Shown: positions 35,885-44,560, numbered from the stretch's first letter. The stretch is DNA of 64,000 nucleotides from CAYNBT01 sp964396025 (GCA_964396025.1 CAYNBT010000001.1:183180-247179), one strand, 5' to 3'. Made by a program: numbers and translations. The notes: generated by a model from the sequence alone, not told the origin.

Positions 35885-37150
35885 ATGGAGCAGAATCAAG
35901 TACCTCTAATCAACGAGCTTAACGCCCCTACACAACCAGTATTGCTTCCTGAGCAAAATAAGCATGGTAAAAATATCTTCAGCAAAGTGATCTTAGTACT
36001 AACTATAACTATTGGAGTGATTGTAGTTGCGGCTATCATCTCTTACTTAACCGGCAAGAACATAACTAATTCTACTTCTAATGAAGTCAATGAAACTTCT
36101 CCTACACAAGGCCAGACCGCAAACACAGATCCCTTCTCTGCACTGGACGAAGACTGGAAGGATTATAACAATAAACAATATCAATTTAATTTCAGATATC
36201 CCGAAAGTGCGCGTTTAAGTGAAGAGAATCCTTTTAGCCTAGATCCTTCTACATACTCAGTTATATTCTCGCGCGCAGCAACCACGGAAACAGAGGAAAA
36301 TCTCACTGAAGGCTATGTTTTCAAAGTCACCATTAACAAAGGGTTAGTGAACAGAGACTTAGCAAAAATAGCAGATGAAAGACAAAAGTTTTACCTTACA
36401 CAATGTCCGCCAATTGCAAAAGCAGGACCAATGGAAAGTTTAAAAATCAGCGGGTTCAATGCGCAAGCAATGACAGTAGACAACTGTAACTATGACGTAA
36501 AAGAGATATTTGTGCTTAAGGACGAGCTAATCTATCAACTAACGATAAAATATATTGGCGATTTGGGATATAAACAGTTTTACAAAACAACTGCCGAAGA
36601 AATCTTAAAAAGCTTTGAGATTACAAATTTGATTGCACCAAACCCCACGGAAACTTGGATATCTTTTAAACGTGAAGATGTGGAATTTAAACACCCTAGC
36701 CTAAGCGACACCTGTTGCACAATTTCAGGCCCTGCAACTGTAGATAACATAAAGCCACGTCAGCTTACGGTTTTGGCCGACTTGGGAACAGTTACAACAG
36801 ATAACAAACCCTTCAACGGATTCGGTTTATTTATGGTAGACAACATAAAGAGTGACAATTTTATAGAGTACATTGAAAAACAGAAGGCATCTCTGATAGA
36901 AAATTACAGAATAGTGATAGGTAAAAACCCCACTACACAAGATAAAAAGGTTATAGTGGATAACATTGAAGCGGTGCTACTCGAAGGATATGCTTGGTGG
37001 GGAGATTTGATCTTTGTGCCAATAGAAAAAACTTCAAGAGTGCTCGTTATCTCAAAGTCTGAAGTTAGCCCTGGAGCCTTTGATAACCTGTTTGGCGAAA
37101 TAATCTCAACTTTTTCCATAGAAAAACTAGAAAGCCCTTCTGCGTTTTAA
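35885..37150 (+). CDS. Membrane-anchored extracellular protein, unknown function
   Basis: 421 aa. A short cytosolic N-terminus is followed by one membrane segment (residues about 33-55, VILVLTITIGVIVVAAIIS), a low-complexity serine/threonine linker and an extracellular domain made of two similar parts: each has a YxFxYP-type or FKHP start (QYQFNFRYPESARL; VEFKHPSLSDTC) and ends in a LKSF/ISTFS strand, as in PsbP-like or SPOR-less surface proteins. No confident family. An extended -10 (TGC-TAGAAT) ends 9 nt before the ATG. Confidence 0.65.
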   Translation: MEQNQVPLINELNAPTQPVLLPEQNKHGKNIFSKVILVLTITIGVIVVAAIISYLTGKNITNSTSNEVNETSPTQGQTANTDPFSALDEDWKDYNNKQYQFNFRYPESARLSEENPFSLDPSTYSVIFSRAATTETEENLTEGYVFKVTINKGLVNRDLAKIADERQKFYLTQCPPIAKAGPMESLKISGFNAQAMTVDNCNYDVKEIFVLKDELIYQLTIKYIGDLGYKQFYKTTAEEILKSFEITNLIAPNPTETWISFKREDVEFKHPSLSDTCCTISGPATVDNIKPRQLTVLADLGTVTTDNKPFNGFGLFMVDNIKSDNFIEYIEKQKASLIENYRIVIGKNPTTQDKKVIVDNIEAVLLEGYAWWGDLIFVPIEKTSRVLVISKSEVSPGAFDNLFGEIISTFSIEKLESPSAF

Positions 37151-37187
37151 ATGCACAAAAGAGCTTATTGAATCAATTATCTTTATC

Positions 37188-37532
37188 CTAATCCGTTTGT
37201 ACAAATGCGCGCAGCTTTTGTGTAAAACCAATAGCAGCTGAACCTTTAACAATGTGAAGCATGCCCTTGGGTACAGTAGTCGAAGGAGAAGCCAGCAACA
37301 AAACTTTGACTCCAAGTAATTCTTGTAAATGCGCTGCTAGAGCAACTCCATCAGCAAATTCAGGGGGTCCCGTACGAGAAGAAACAATGGCCCCACTAAA
37401 ATCATACGGTGGTTTCTCAAGCAAAAGCGCCGAATCAGAATAGCAAACCACATACGCAAAGCCTGACAAAGAATCTACAATCAACCTTCGCATAGCCTCG
37501 TCTGATTCAAACAAAAGCACAAAAGGTAACAT
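37188..37532 (-). CDS. Degenerate receiver-like protein
   Basis: 114 aa, AAGGAGG precedes the ATG. The layout resembles a response-regulator receiver domain: hydrophobic strand 1 with acidic residues (VLLFESDEAMRRLI), strand 3 where the phosphorylated aspartate should be (GAIVSSRTG, a serine here), strand 4 (VKVLLLAS) and strand 5 with a lysine (MLHIVKGSA). No output domain. Possibly a non-phosphorylated pseudo-receiver. It shares a hairpin-separated operon with the similar protein at 37606. Confidence 0.55.
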   Translation of the reverse strand: MLPFVLLFESDEAMRRLIVDSLSGFAYVVCYSDSALLLEKPPYDFSGAIVSSRTGPPEFADGVALAAHLQELLGVKVLLLASPSTTVPKGMLHIVKGSAAIGFTQKLRAFVQTD

Positions 37533-37553
37533 CTGCTATACCTCCTTAAAGGA

Positions 37554-37591
37554 AATCTCTCCGATTTGCTCTTAGCATAAGCGGAGAGATT
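37554..37591 (-). terminator. Intercistronic hairpin
   Basis: Perfect 10-bp stem AATCTCTCCG / CGGAGAGATT with an 18-nt loop, on the minus strand followed by TTTCCTTT. It lies between the two receiver-like genes and immediately before the ribosome-binding site of the second, so it may be a partial terminator or mRNA-stabilising element. Confidence 0.6.
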
Positions 37592-37605
37592 GATATATGC
37601 AAGTT

Positions 37606-37932
37606 TTAGGCAAGCATTCTTAGAAGGCGTTTGGTAAAGTTACGCGCTTTCGGAGGCAAGTAATCTAACTCCGCGCATGTATAATCAGGCGCTAGCACGA
37701 TCACTTTTACTCCATATGCCCACAAATTCTGTGCCCAATCCACATTTCCTGGAGTGCCTTCTACAACTACAGCGTCAAAAAAACCGGGGTTGTTGTTGTA
37801 GCAATGTTGTGCCTCCTTGAGTACTGTAAATGAATGAAGTGCAACCGGTGTTGCAACTCCTATGTAAGGCTCGATAAGTCTTTCCAGATCTCCAGCCCTC
37901 GTACCTACAACGAGCACGTTTGTGGGGTCCAT
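37606..37932 (-). CDS. Degenerate receiver-like protein
   Basis: 108 aa from the ATG at 37932 (GGAGGAAG upstream). Strand 1 NVLVVGTRAGDLERLI lacks the acidic pair of real receivers; strand 3 reads FDAVVVEGTPGN with glutamate where the phospho-acceptor aspartate would be; strand 4 is VKVIVLAPD. Like its neighbour at 37188 it has no output domain. The glutamate could mimic a phosphorylated state. Family assignment is by fold pattern only. Confidence 0.55.
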   Translation of the reverse strand: MDPTNVLVVGTRAGDLERLIEPYIGVATPVALHSFTVLKEAQHCYNNNPGFFDAVVVEGTPGNVDWAQNLWAYGVKVIVLAPDYTCAELDYLPPKARNFTKRLLRMLA

Positions 37933-37965
37933 TTCTTCCTCCGTGTAGTGGTGACAGTAAAACAA

Positions 37966-39657
37966 TCAAACAATCGAACTTACTGCTCTGTTGCCAAAAC
38001 TAATGCCATCTTTAAAATTTATATCCGGCCAATAATGTTTTATCTGATGCACTATATAATCACCAGAGACTTTTTCCGGCAGTAATACGTAGTCTGCACC
38101 CAAAGATTTAAGCATATGCGCATGTGTTGTGTCTGTTGCCCGCAAAACTACTTTTGCGTCTTTATTCTTTCCTCTCACCAAGTGCAGTAACCGCTCATTG
38201 TCCGAAAAATCTGAGGCAGTACAAATAATCAGTTTCGCTACTTCTAGCTGCAAAGCTTCAACAATTTCTGGATCGCCTATATCACCATATATTGCGTAAA
38301 TATCCTTTTCTACAAGTTCGCGAACGACAGACGGATTAAAGTCCATGGCTATAAAAGGGATTTTATTTTTGTGAAGATAATTTATGATAGGAGTCCCCAC
38401 TCTATGGGCACCAATAACTACAATATGCTCTGATAATGAGTTTTTGACCTTACGCTCAAAATGGTGCGCCTTACTTTTGTGTTCAAACAAAGCTACAAAC
38501 GGAGCTAATGGATGATAAAGTCTTTTTGAAAATGAAATCATGATAGAAGACGAAGTAATAGATAAAACAGCCACCGCTGCCATGATAGAAAGCGTAAGTG
38601 GTGCAACCAAACCAGCATTAACTCCCAACAGCAAAACTATGAGCGAAAATTCCGAAACCTGAGACAAATTCAGGGCTGTCTGAAAAATAGTGTGCTTTCT
38701 AAATCCAAATCTGCTAAGCAGTATCATATATACAAGCGGCTTAAAGGCTACTGCGTAGATTGTAAACAAGATGATTATAGGAAAAGAATTCCTCAATTCA
38801 CGTAATTCTGCAGTTGCACCTAGATATACAAAAAATAAGGCAATAAAAAAATCCCGCATAGGTTTGATCTTTGCTTGAATTTGCAAATGATAAGGGGAGG
38901 ATGCTAGAGCAACACCGGCTAAGAATGCTCCTATTTCAATAGAAAAACCGGCATAAATGGCCAAACTTGTAAAAGCAAAACACCAAGTGATTGAAGTGAT
39001 ATATAGCAATTCGGCCGAATGCGCCGTGTATTCAAATATCTTGTTTAGAATGTATTTGGATAAGACAAAAGTAAGTAAAAAGAGTCCTAGGGCTTTGGCA
39101 AGTAAGGAGAGTAAAACAAGCCCGCTTTGAAGACTCATACTCATCGAGGAACCTCCAACCGAAATGAGCATAAGCACAATGATTGCTACTAAGTCTTCCA
39201 TCAAAAGCATTCCAACGGAAAGTTTACCGTACAAAGACGAAAGATCTCTGCTTTCAGAAAGCATCTTTACCACCACAACCGTAGAAGAAAATCCAAGACC
39301 AAGCCCTAGATACATGCCTTCAGTGCGCCCGAATCCCAAAAGGCTGGCGATACTAAATCCAAACAAGGTCGAGATGATCACTTGACCTAAAGCAGAAATG
39401 AAAATCGGTTTACCAAGTACTTTGAGCTCATTAAGATTGAGTTCCATACCAATCAGAAACAACACAAAGGCAATGCCAATTTCCGGAAGAACCTCAAAGA
39501 CTGGGGAATGGCCTAGGTCAAAGAGTCGCACAATCGACAAAATCAACCCTGTGATTAGATAGGCAACAACCAAAGGCAGTTTGACTCTAAACATGAAAAG
39601 TCCGATTCCGGACGCCAAAACCAACACTAGGGCAAGTTGATAAAAGATATTATCCAT
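37966..39657 (-). CDS. CPA2-family cation:proton antiporter with RCK (TrkA-N) domain
   Basis: 563 aa. Twelve or so membrane segments (LVLVLASGIGLFMFRVKLPLVVAYLITG onward) with the LFLIGMELNL segment of KefB/KefC-like exchangers, and a cytosolic RCK-N domain from about residue 410 with IVVIGAHRVGTPIINYL, the acidic strand-end FNP after AMD, and YGDIGDPEIVEAL. It exchanges K+ or Na+ for protons and is gated through nucleotide binding to the RCK domain. No glutathione-binding signature is evident. Confidence 0.88.
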   Translation of the reverse strand: MDNIFYQLALVLVLASGIGLFMFRVKLPLVVAYLITGLILSIVRLFDLGHSPVFEVLPEIGIAFVLFLIGMELNLNELKVLGKPIFISALGQVIISTLFGFSIASLLGFGRTEGMYLGLGLGFSSTVVVVKMLSESRDLSSLYGKLSVGMLLMEDLVAIIVLMLISVGGSSMSMSLQSGLVLLSLLAKALGLFLLTFVLSKYILNKIFEYTAHSAELLYITSITWCFAFTSLAIYAGFSIEIGAFLAGVALASSPYHLQIQAKIKPMRDFFIALFFVYLGATAELRELRNSFPIIILFTIYAVAFKPLVYMILLSRFGFRKHTIFQTALNLSQVSEFSLIVLLLGVNAGLVAPLTLSIMAAVAVLSITSSSIMISFSKRLYHPLAPFVALFEHKSKAHHFERKVKNSLSEHIVVIGAHRVGTPIINYLHKNKIPFIAMDFNPSVVRELVEKDIYAIYGDIGDPEIVEALQLEVAKLIICTASDFSDNERLLHLVRGKNKDAKVVLRATDTTHAHMLKSLGADYVLLPEKVSGDYIVHQIKHYWPDINFKDGISFGNRAVSSIV

Positions 39658-39747
39658 AACTAAGAATAAGTATAAGTTGTTGGAGGGGAAGTAACAATGT
39701 GATTGTTTTCAAACTCAACATGAGCTTTACGTATATTGAACGGTAAA

Positions 39748-39780
39748 AATCGCCCGGTAAATAAAGATCACCGAGCGATT
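39748..39780 (-). terminator. Intrinsic terminator
   Basis: Stem AATCGCTCGGT / ACCGGGCGATT on the minus strand (11 bp with one mismatch) followed by TTTT. It starts 5 nt after the stop of the 39786 gene. Confidence 0.75.
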
Positions 39781-39785
39781 GATAG

Positions 39786-40139
39786 TTACTTACGCTTAAA
39801 GATAATGAGAACAGCTCCTCCGGTTGCAGGGCCGCCAAGACCTAACAAACCACCAAGGGCCAGAAGCACCAACATAGCTACAAATCCGTTTTCTTCCAAA
39901 CCCCACAAGAGGAGCTGCCACAGGAAAACCACTGCCGATGCAAAAATACCCAATACAGATAAGGATGCGCCCAAACCTAGGAAAAATCTGATAACAGCAA
40001 AAACGGCATCTTCAAACTTGCTGTCAGGATCTTCAGGATAATCAGAGATTGCAAGAACGAAAAGACACAACACAAGCGCAACCGCAAAACCAACTACCAC
40101 ATACCTTAGGTCATACCCATGAAAGTAGAGATACGGCAT
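39786..40139 (-). CDS. Small multi-pass membrane protein, unknown function
   Basis: 117 aa from the ATG at 40139, chosen for the AAGGAG site 7 nt upstream. Three hydrophobic segments (about residues 12-30, 50-75 and 85-108), the last glycine-rich (LALGGLLGLGGPATGG). No family recognised. Single-gene unit ended by a strong terminator. Confidence 0.65.
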   Translation of the reverse strand: MPYLYFHGYDLRYVVVGFAVALVLCLFVLAISDYPEDPDSKFEDAVFAVIRFFLGLGASLSVLGIFASAVVFLWQLLLWGLEENGFVAMLVLLALGGLLGLGGPATGGAVLIIFKRK

Positions 40140-40264
40140 ACTTTGCTCCTTACTAATGATTCTCATGCTTGGTAGGTAAAGTGTTTGAGGGAGTGATATA
40201 TGCCGTAGCTGCAAAGTCAAGACGCGCCGTGAAAAAACACCGACGCTAGACTATAATAAAAAGC

Positions 40265-40750
40265 ATGACAAAGAACTTACTAATAATAGGCATACTCATC
40301 GCAGTGACTGTGGCAGCTATACTTGCAGGATTTCGGCTTCTATCGCCAAACCCGCTTAGAGAATTCAGCGTGAATGTTGGTGATTCACAACAACTCGGGA
40401 TTTTAGATGTAAGGGTATTTAGAGATTCACGCGCAATACATGGCCCCACCTTGTTTGTATTTGCGGTACCCAACAAAACCGCAATCACGCAAATAGTAAG
40501 TCTTCACAGTCTTAGTCAAATTGAGGCACTGGATAAATATGTGGACGAGGAAAACACAGTGTTTAACTTCAAAGAAACTTATTTAGATTATTTCCAAAAA
40601 ACATATCCTAACGAAATCATCATCGACTACCAAAACAGCGTTAACTACGCTAAAACTGGGCGAGATGGATTGGAACCTCAGTTTATGGTTTTGGTATATA
40701 ACAGCGAAACTGAAAAGGCATATCTACTAGACGGTTGGAGCATGGATTAA
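40265..40750 (+). CDS. Membrane-anchored or secreted protein, unknown function
   Basis: 161 aa with an N-terminal hydrophobic segment (residues 4-22, LLIIGILIAVTVAAILAGF) and a soluble outer domain. No family recognised. TATAAT (40252-40257) ends 7 nt before the ATG and no ribosome-binding site is present, a good leaderless candidate. Confidence 0.65.
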   Translation: MTKNLLIIGILIAVTVAAILAGFRLLSPNPLREFSVNVGDSQQLGILDVRVFRDSRAIHGPTLFVFAVPNKTAITQIVSLHSLSQIEALDKYVDEENTVFNFKETYLDYFQKTYPNEIIIDYQNSVNYAKTGRDGLEPQFMVLVYNSETEKAYLLDGWSMD

Positions 40751-40774
40751 GTGTTGTTTTGCTACTTTAAAACT

Positions 40775-41404
40775 TCACCGTCTAGCTTTTCCAGTTATAA
40801 CTACCCAGAACGCAACTAAATAGCTTGCGAGCAAAGCTATTCCCACAAGTACAAGCATAAAGGGCAATATAAAGTCCAAGCCTGACTTAACAAGTATTGG
40901 CGTACTGGAAATTATTTCAGAACCATTGGTCACATAATCATATGTAAAAGATCTCACTCGATCACCGTCTGCAAATGTTAAGGTAACATTAGTTAGGCCA
41001 TTATGAACAGATTTTAGCTCAGCAGCTACACTAGAGTACAAACCCATACCTGAAGTTGCGTTTTCCCATTTCTTCAGTTGTATGTCTTTATCTTTCTCTG
41101 GAAGATATCTCAAGGTCCTAAAATCAGTGTATGCAACAGTATTTTCTAAGTTTACAGCCACAACACCTTCTGATTTCTCTCGCATGCTAACCAAGACTCC
41201 TCTGTCTAGCATATCTTTTAAGGGAGTTGTGAGCTGACTATCCGCATATAACATTGTGGTGGCTGTAGGAAACATAAGGTACTGCCTCAAACTTTCCGAG
41301 CCATCTTTTTCATAAAAGACTGAAGTGCGAAGGAAAAATATTAACATCAAGTAAATAAGAAAACTCGAGATTACGTATGCTAAAAAATAAATTCTGCTTT
41401 TCAT
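40775..41404 (-). CDS. Two-pass membrane protein, unknown function
   Basis: 209 aa. Membrane segments at the N-terminus (YFLAYVISSFLIYLMLIFFL) and near the C-terminus (FILPFMLVLVGIALLASYLVAFWVV) enclose an extracellular domain of about 140 residues. No family recognised. Convergent with the 40265 gene with a 24-nt gap between stops. Confidence 0.65.
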   Translation of the reverse strand: MKSRIYFLAYVISSFLIYLMLIFFLRTSVFYEKDGSESLRQYLMFPTATTMLYADSQLTTPLKDMLDRGVLVSMREKSEGVVAVNLENTVAYTDFRTLRYLPEKDKDIQLKKWENATSGMGLYSSVAAELKSVHNGLTNVTLTFADGDRVRSFTYDYVTNGSEIISSTPILVKSGLDFILPFMLVLVGIALLASYLVAFWVVITGKARR

Positions 41405-41525
41405 CTTGATTCAATAATACACTGCAGAGGGCATGTCTGTCGTAGTTTTCTTGACTGTGGCGGATAACACAAAATACAACCAAAGACCTGTATAATGGCT
41501 TACATGTTTAGAAAGCTAAGCAAAA

Positions 41526-41571
41526 AAACCCCGAATTCATAACACACTTAAGTGGTACAAAATCGGGGTTT
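41526..41571 (-). terminator. Terminator of tRNA-Ala
   Basis: 9-bp perfect stem AAACCCCGA / TCGGGGTTT with a 28-nt loop; on the minus strand followed by seven T (41528-41522). Lies 12 nt downstream of the tRNA. Confidence 0.8.
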
Positions 41572-41582
41572 AAGAACAAACA

Positions 41583-41655
41583 TGGACCTTATGAGATTCG
41601 AACTCATGACCTCCTCCGTGCAAGGAAGGCGCTCTCCCAACTGAGCTAAAGGCCC
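41583..41655 (-). tRNA. tRNA-Ala (anticodon UGC)
   Basis: 73 nt on the minus strand. Acceptor GGGCCTT pairs with AAGGTCC (one G-T pair), D-arm GCTC/GAGC, anticodon stem CCTTC/GGAGG with loop CTTGCAC (anticodon TGC), T-arm ATGAG/CTCAT with TTCGAAT. The 3' CCA is not encoded, unlike tRNA-Glu at the right end of the window. Confidence 0.95.
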
Positions 41656-41672
41656 CAATTAACTACAGACAA

Positions 41673-42251
41673 CTAACGATACCTGGAACGGTAGTTGTCT
41701 GAAACTTCTGGACGCGGGTCTTCTACTACGTCAACCCATTCATCCCCTTCAAGCACTTGTATTTGCGACCGCCGGTTGAAATCATCATGACTAAAATAGC
41801 GGAGCTGATCATAGCGGTTGCGCGGGTACCTGTCAGACAATTCATCCAACGTACCTCCACTTGTACCACCCCACTCTACATGTGGTTCATCAATGGTTCC
41901 GCCTACCAAGTGCGTCTGATCATAGACTACCACAACTCGGTAGCGCAAAGGTTTGGGCCGATGCTCAAACTCCTTGAGTGCCGCCTCATAGTCTTCGGCA
42001 TAACACCATGAATCAGCGTAAGGTCCTCTTTGACCCTGCGCAACTGTAAAGGCTACGTTGTCACCAACTTGGGGGAGGCGATTCATACGATGCATCCTTG
42101 AGTTGTTGCCAACAAAACGAACACCATCTTCAGACGCCTCCGGCCAAGCAAAATTCTTGGTCAAAAAAAAGACGGCACGCGCACCTTCCCGAGAAATGAA
42201 ACCGAAACTGTCATAGAACTTGACGGTTCCGAATTCTACTTGTTGGGGCAT
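41673..42251 (-). CDS. Cold-shock-domain-like protein with novel C-terminal extension
   Basis: 192 aa. Residues 5-80 resemble a cold-shock OB fold (FGTVKFYDSFGFISREGARAVFF, later PQVGDNVAFTVAQGQRGPYA) with the RNP-1-like FGFI. The rest (about 110 residues) is unfamiliar, hydrophilic, and ends with an arginine/tyrosine-rich tail (DNYRSRYR). Probably an RNA-binding protein. It lies next to tRNA-Ala and just outside the left end of the mobile element, so it belongs to the host chromosome. Confidence 0.65.
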   Translation of the reverse strand: MPQQVEFGTVKFYDSFGFISREGARAVFFLTKNFAWPEASEDGVRFVGNNSRMHRMNRLPQVGDNVAFTVAQGQRGPYADSWCYAEDYEAALKEFEHRPKPLRYRVVVVYDQTHLVGGTIDEPHVEWGGTSGGTLDELSDRYPRNRYDQLRYFSHDDFNRRSQIQVLEGDEWVDVVEDPRPEVSDNYRSRYR

Positions 42252-42328
42252 AAAACCCTCCTTATTTGGATAGGATAAATTTAGTGGAATTATAGGTTAT
42301 GACGATGCTGTTGTCAAACTATGAGCTA

Positions 42329-42348
42329 TTGGTGACCCCACGGGGAAT
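42329..42348. repeat. attL, 20-bp direct repeat
   Basis: Identical over 20 bp to 63945-63964. The sequence is the 3' end of tRNA-Glu (acceptor strand, CCA and part of the T arm, read on the minus strand). It marks the left end of the integrated element, while the intact tRNA lies at the right end. Confidence 0.9.
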
Positions 42349-42636
42349 GTGGCTTCCCCACTGAAGACGAACCTATTCGCTACGCTCATGTGATCTTCAC
42401 TTACCATGAAGATCACATAAACAGAACCTCCAGCTCATTACATTCGCTGAAGAACCTGTTTATGGTGGCAATTCGTCACTTCGTTCCTATTGCACCCCAG
42501 CTCACTAAACTCGCTTCGCTCGTTAAGGGATCTGGTGACCCCAAGTTTGGCTATCACGAACACCATGATAACCGATTTCGTAACTTTTGTTAAAGATTTG
42601 ATGATCTTGTTTCCTCCTAAATATGCCTATTAAAAC

Positions 42637-42664
42637 TTAGTAGCTCTACAAAATGTAGTAGAAT
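42637..42664 (+). promoter_or_regulatory. Promoter with BlaI/CopY-type operator before the Zn/Cd ATPase
   Basis: TTAGTA (42637-42642), 16-nt spacer, TAGAAT (42659-42664). The palindrome CTACA-AAA-TGTAG (42646-42658) fills the spacer and touches the -10 box. The same CTACA-N3-TGTAG core recurs at 46456-46472, as expected for binding of the BlaI-family repressor encoded at 45054. Confidence 0.7.
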
Positions 42665-42676
42665 TAAATCAATTCT

Positions 42677-44560
42677 ATGATTACTAACTTCTTTGAGAAA
42701 AACAAACTTACGTTATTAATAATTTCACTTGCAATTATTTTACCTCTGGAGATTTCATCGTTTTTTTCATTGCATTTACCCCTATCTATAGAACTCCCAC
42801 TATTTCTACTAATAATCTTTATATTTGGTAAAGATGTAATTAAAAGTGGTATTAGAAGCCTGTTTCGACTAGATTTTTCTGATATCAACCTTCTGATGAC
42901 CATTGCGACATTTGGAGCACTTTTTCTTCAGGAGTTTGAAGAGTCGGCAATCATCATTGTCCTTTTTGCTCTAGGAAATGCTTTTGAAGAAATGGGGATA
43001 GAAAGAAGTCAGCAGGCATTAAAAAATCTAATTAGGAAAATGCCAAAAACAGCTCAGGTAAAAGACAGAGATGAAAAAACTCCCATAGAGGAAATACAGG
43101 TTGGGGACATTGTAATAATTAAGCCAGGAAATAGCATTTCTTTAGATGGTGAAATAGTTTTTGGTGAGTCACTTATTGATGAGGCAACAATTACAGGAGA
43201 ATCCTTACCAAAAAATAAACGCGTGGGCGATATTGTATATGCCGGAACTATTAATGGTTCTGGTTATTTAGAAGTTAGAGTTACTAAAGAGTCAAAGGAT
43301 ACGACACTTGCTAAAATAATAGATCTAACATATCAGTCAGCGGAAAAGAAATCACAGTCACAGAAGTTTATAGAAAAGTTTGCCAGCTATTACACACCAT
43401 TTGTAATTTTTGTTGCATTTTTGTTAGTTTTGATTCCAGTTGTATTCTTAGGTCAGCCTTTTAATGTATGGTTTGAAAGCTCATTAACTCTCCTTTTAAT
43501 CTCATGTCCTTGTGCATTAGTTATTTCTATACCTGTAACTATTTTTTCAGCTATAGGAAATGCGACCAAAAAGGGTGCTCTTGTTAAGGGTGGTAGATTT
43601 ATAGAGGAAATGGGCAAAGTGAAAGCAGTAGCGTTTGATAAAACAAGGACCCTTACCAAAGGAGAACTACGAGTTCAAGAAATAATTCCGTTTAATGGAT
43701 TTAGCGAGCAAGATGTTCTGTCTTGTGCTTCTGGCTTGGAGTTATTCTCAGAGCACCCTTTAGCTAAAAGTGTAGTCATGAAAGCTAAAGAACTTGGGCT
43801 TTCATCTCATGCATATACTGGTTTTAAAGATGTTCCAGGTAAGGGTTTAACGGGTAGCTGTACGATATGTGCCGATGCACACCACTGCTTAGGTACCCTG
43901 GAGTTCATTCAGGAAGAGCAGGAAATTCCAGATGATGTAAAAAAACAAGTGAAAGAGTTTGAAGAGCAAGGAAAAAGTACAATGATCATGACTGATAACA
44001 ATACTGTTAAGGGAATAATAAGTGTTTCAGATGAGATAAGGGAAGATAGCAAAACGACAGTTAGTGAGCTTTTAAAATTAAAGATTACACCAATAATGCT
44101 AACAGGTGACAATAAAACTACTGCAGATTATGTAGCTCAAACATTAGATATTACACAGGTTCGTGCTGGTTTGTTACCAAGTGAGAAAGTGGAAGAGCTA
44201 AAAAAACTTATCGAAAAATATAGACATGTGGCTATGATCGGGGATGGTGTAAATGATGCACCTGCTCTAGCTACAGCTTCTGTGGGTATTGCAATAGGTG
44301 CAGTGGGATCAGATGTGGCAATTGAGAACTCAGATATAGCGTTGATGAATGACAAACTACTACTCATTCCATATTTGGTCAAACTTGGTAAAAAATCAGT
44401 TCAAAAAATTAAATTTAATACGGGGCTTGCCATATCAGTTAAACTTTTGTTTCTAGTTCTAGCTACTTTAGGTTATAGTAACCTAGCTTTAGCTATTTTT
44501 GCAGATGTAGGAGTTACTGTAATTGTAATCGTAAATAGTCTAACTTTGTACAAAGACTAA
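42677..44560 (+). CDS. P1B-type ATPase, Zn/Cd/Pb exporter type
   Basis: 627 aa. Membrane pump that exports soft divalent cations using ATP. Signature CPC at 277-279 (LISCPCALVISIP), TGES actuator motif (ITGESLPKN), GDGVNDAP hinge and the last membrane segments with ADVGVTVIVIVNSL, the DxG of Zn/Cd/Pb pumps. No N-terminal HMA domain. Two oddities: the phosphorylation motif reads DKTRT (D321, R324) instead of DKTGT, and the nucleotide-binding domain carries a CTICADAHHC cluster (C395, C398, H402, H403, C404) that could bind metal. Preceded by a BlaI-type operator; PAP2, BlaI and M56 genes follow as one operon. Confidence 0.9.
   Translation: MITNFFEKNKLTLLIISLAIILPLEISSFFSLHLPLSIELPLFLLIIFIFGKDVIKSGIRSLFRLDFSDINLLMTIATFGALFLQEFEESAIIIVLFALGNAFEEMGIERSQQALKNLIRKMPKTAQVKDRDEKTPIEEIQVGDIVIIKPGNSISLDGEIVFGESLIDEATITGESLPKNKRVGDIVYAGTINGSGYLEVRVTKESKDTTLAKIIDLTYQSAEKKSQSQKFIEKFASYYTPFVIFVAFLLVLIPVVFLGQPFNVWFESSLTLLLISCPCALVISIPVTIFSAIGNATKKGALVKGGRFIEEMGKVKAVAFDKTRTLTKGELRVQEIIPFNGFSEQDVLSCASGLELFSEHPLAKSVVMKAKELGLSSHAYTGFKDVPGKGLTGSCTICADAHHCLGTLEFIQEEQEIPDDVKKQVKEFEEQGKSTMIMTDNNTVKGIISVSDEIREDSKTTVSELLKLKITPIMLTGDNKTTADYVAQTLDITQVRAGLLPSEKVEELKKLIEKYRHVAMIGDGVNDAPALATASVGIAIGAVGSDVAIENSDIALMNDKLLLIPYLVKLGKKSVQKIKFNTGLAISVKLLFLVLATLGYSNLALAIFADVGVTVIVIVNSLTLYKD

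Larger units (their letters stand above)
42252..42676. other. Gene-free junction of chromosome and element
   Basis: 425 bp without a convincing gene. It holds attL (42329-42348), a palindrome touching it (GGGGAA/TTCCCC, 42342-42359), a perfect 12-bp hairpin ATGTGATCTTCA/TGAAGATCACAT (42388-42418), an 11-bp second copy of the tRNA-Glu 3' end (42533-42543), and the promoter/operator of the first cargo gene. Confidence 0.75.

Noticed and set aside
42390..42593. 67-codon plus-strand frame beside attL
   Set aside because: Covers a hairpin and the partial tRNA repeat, with no ribosome-binding site and no protein-like pattern.
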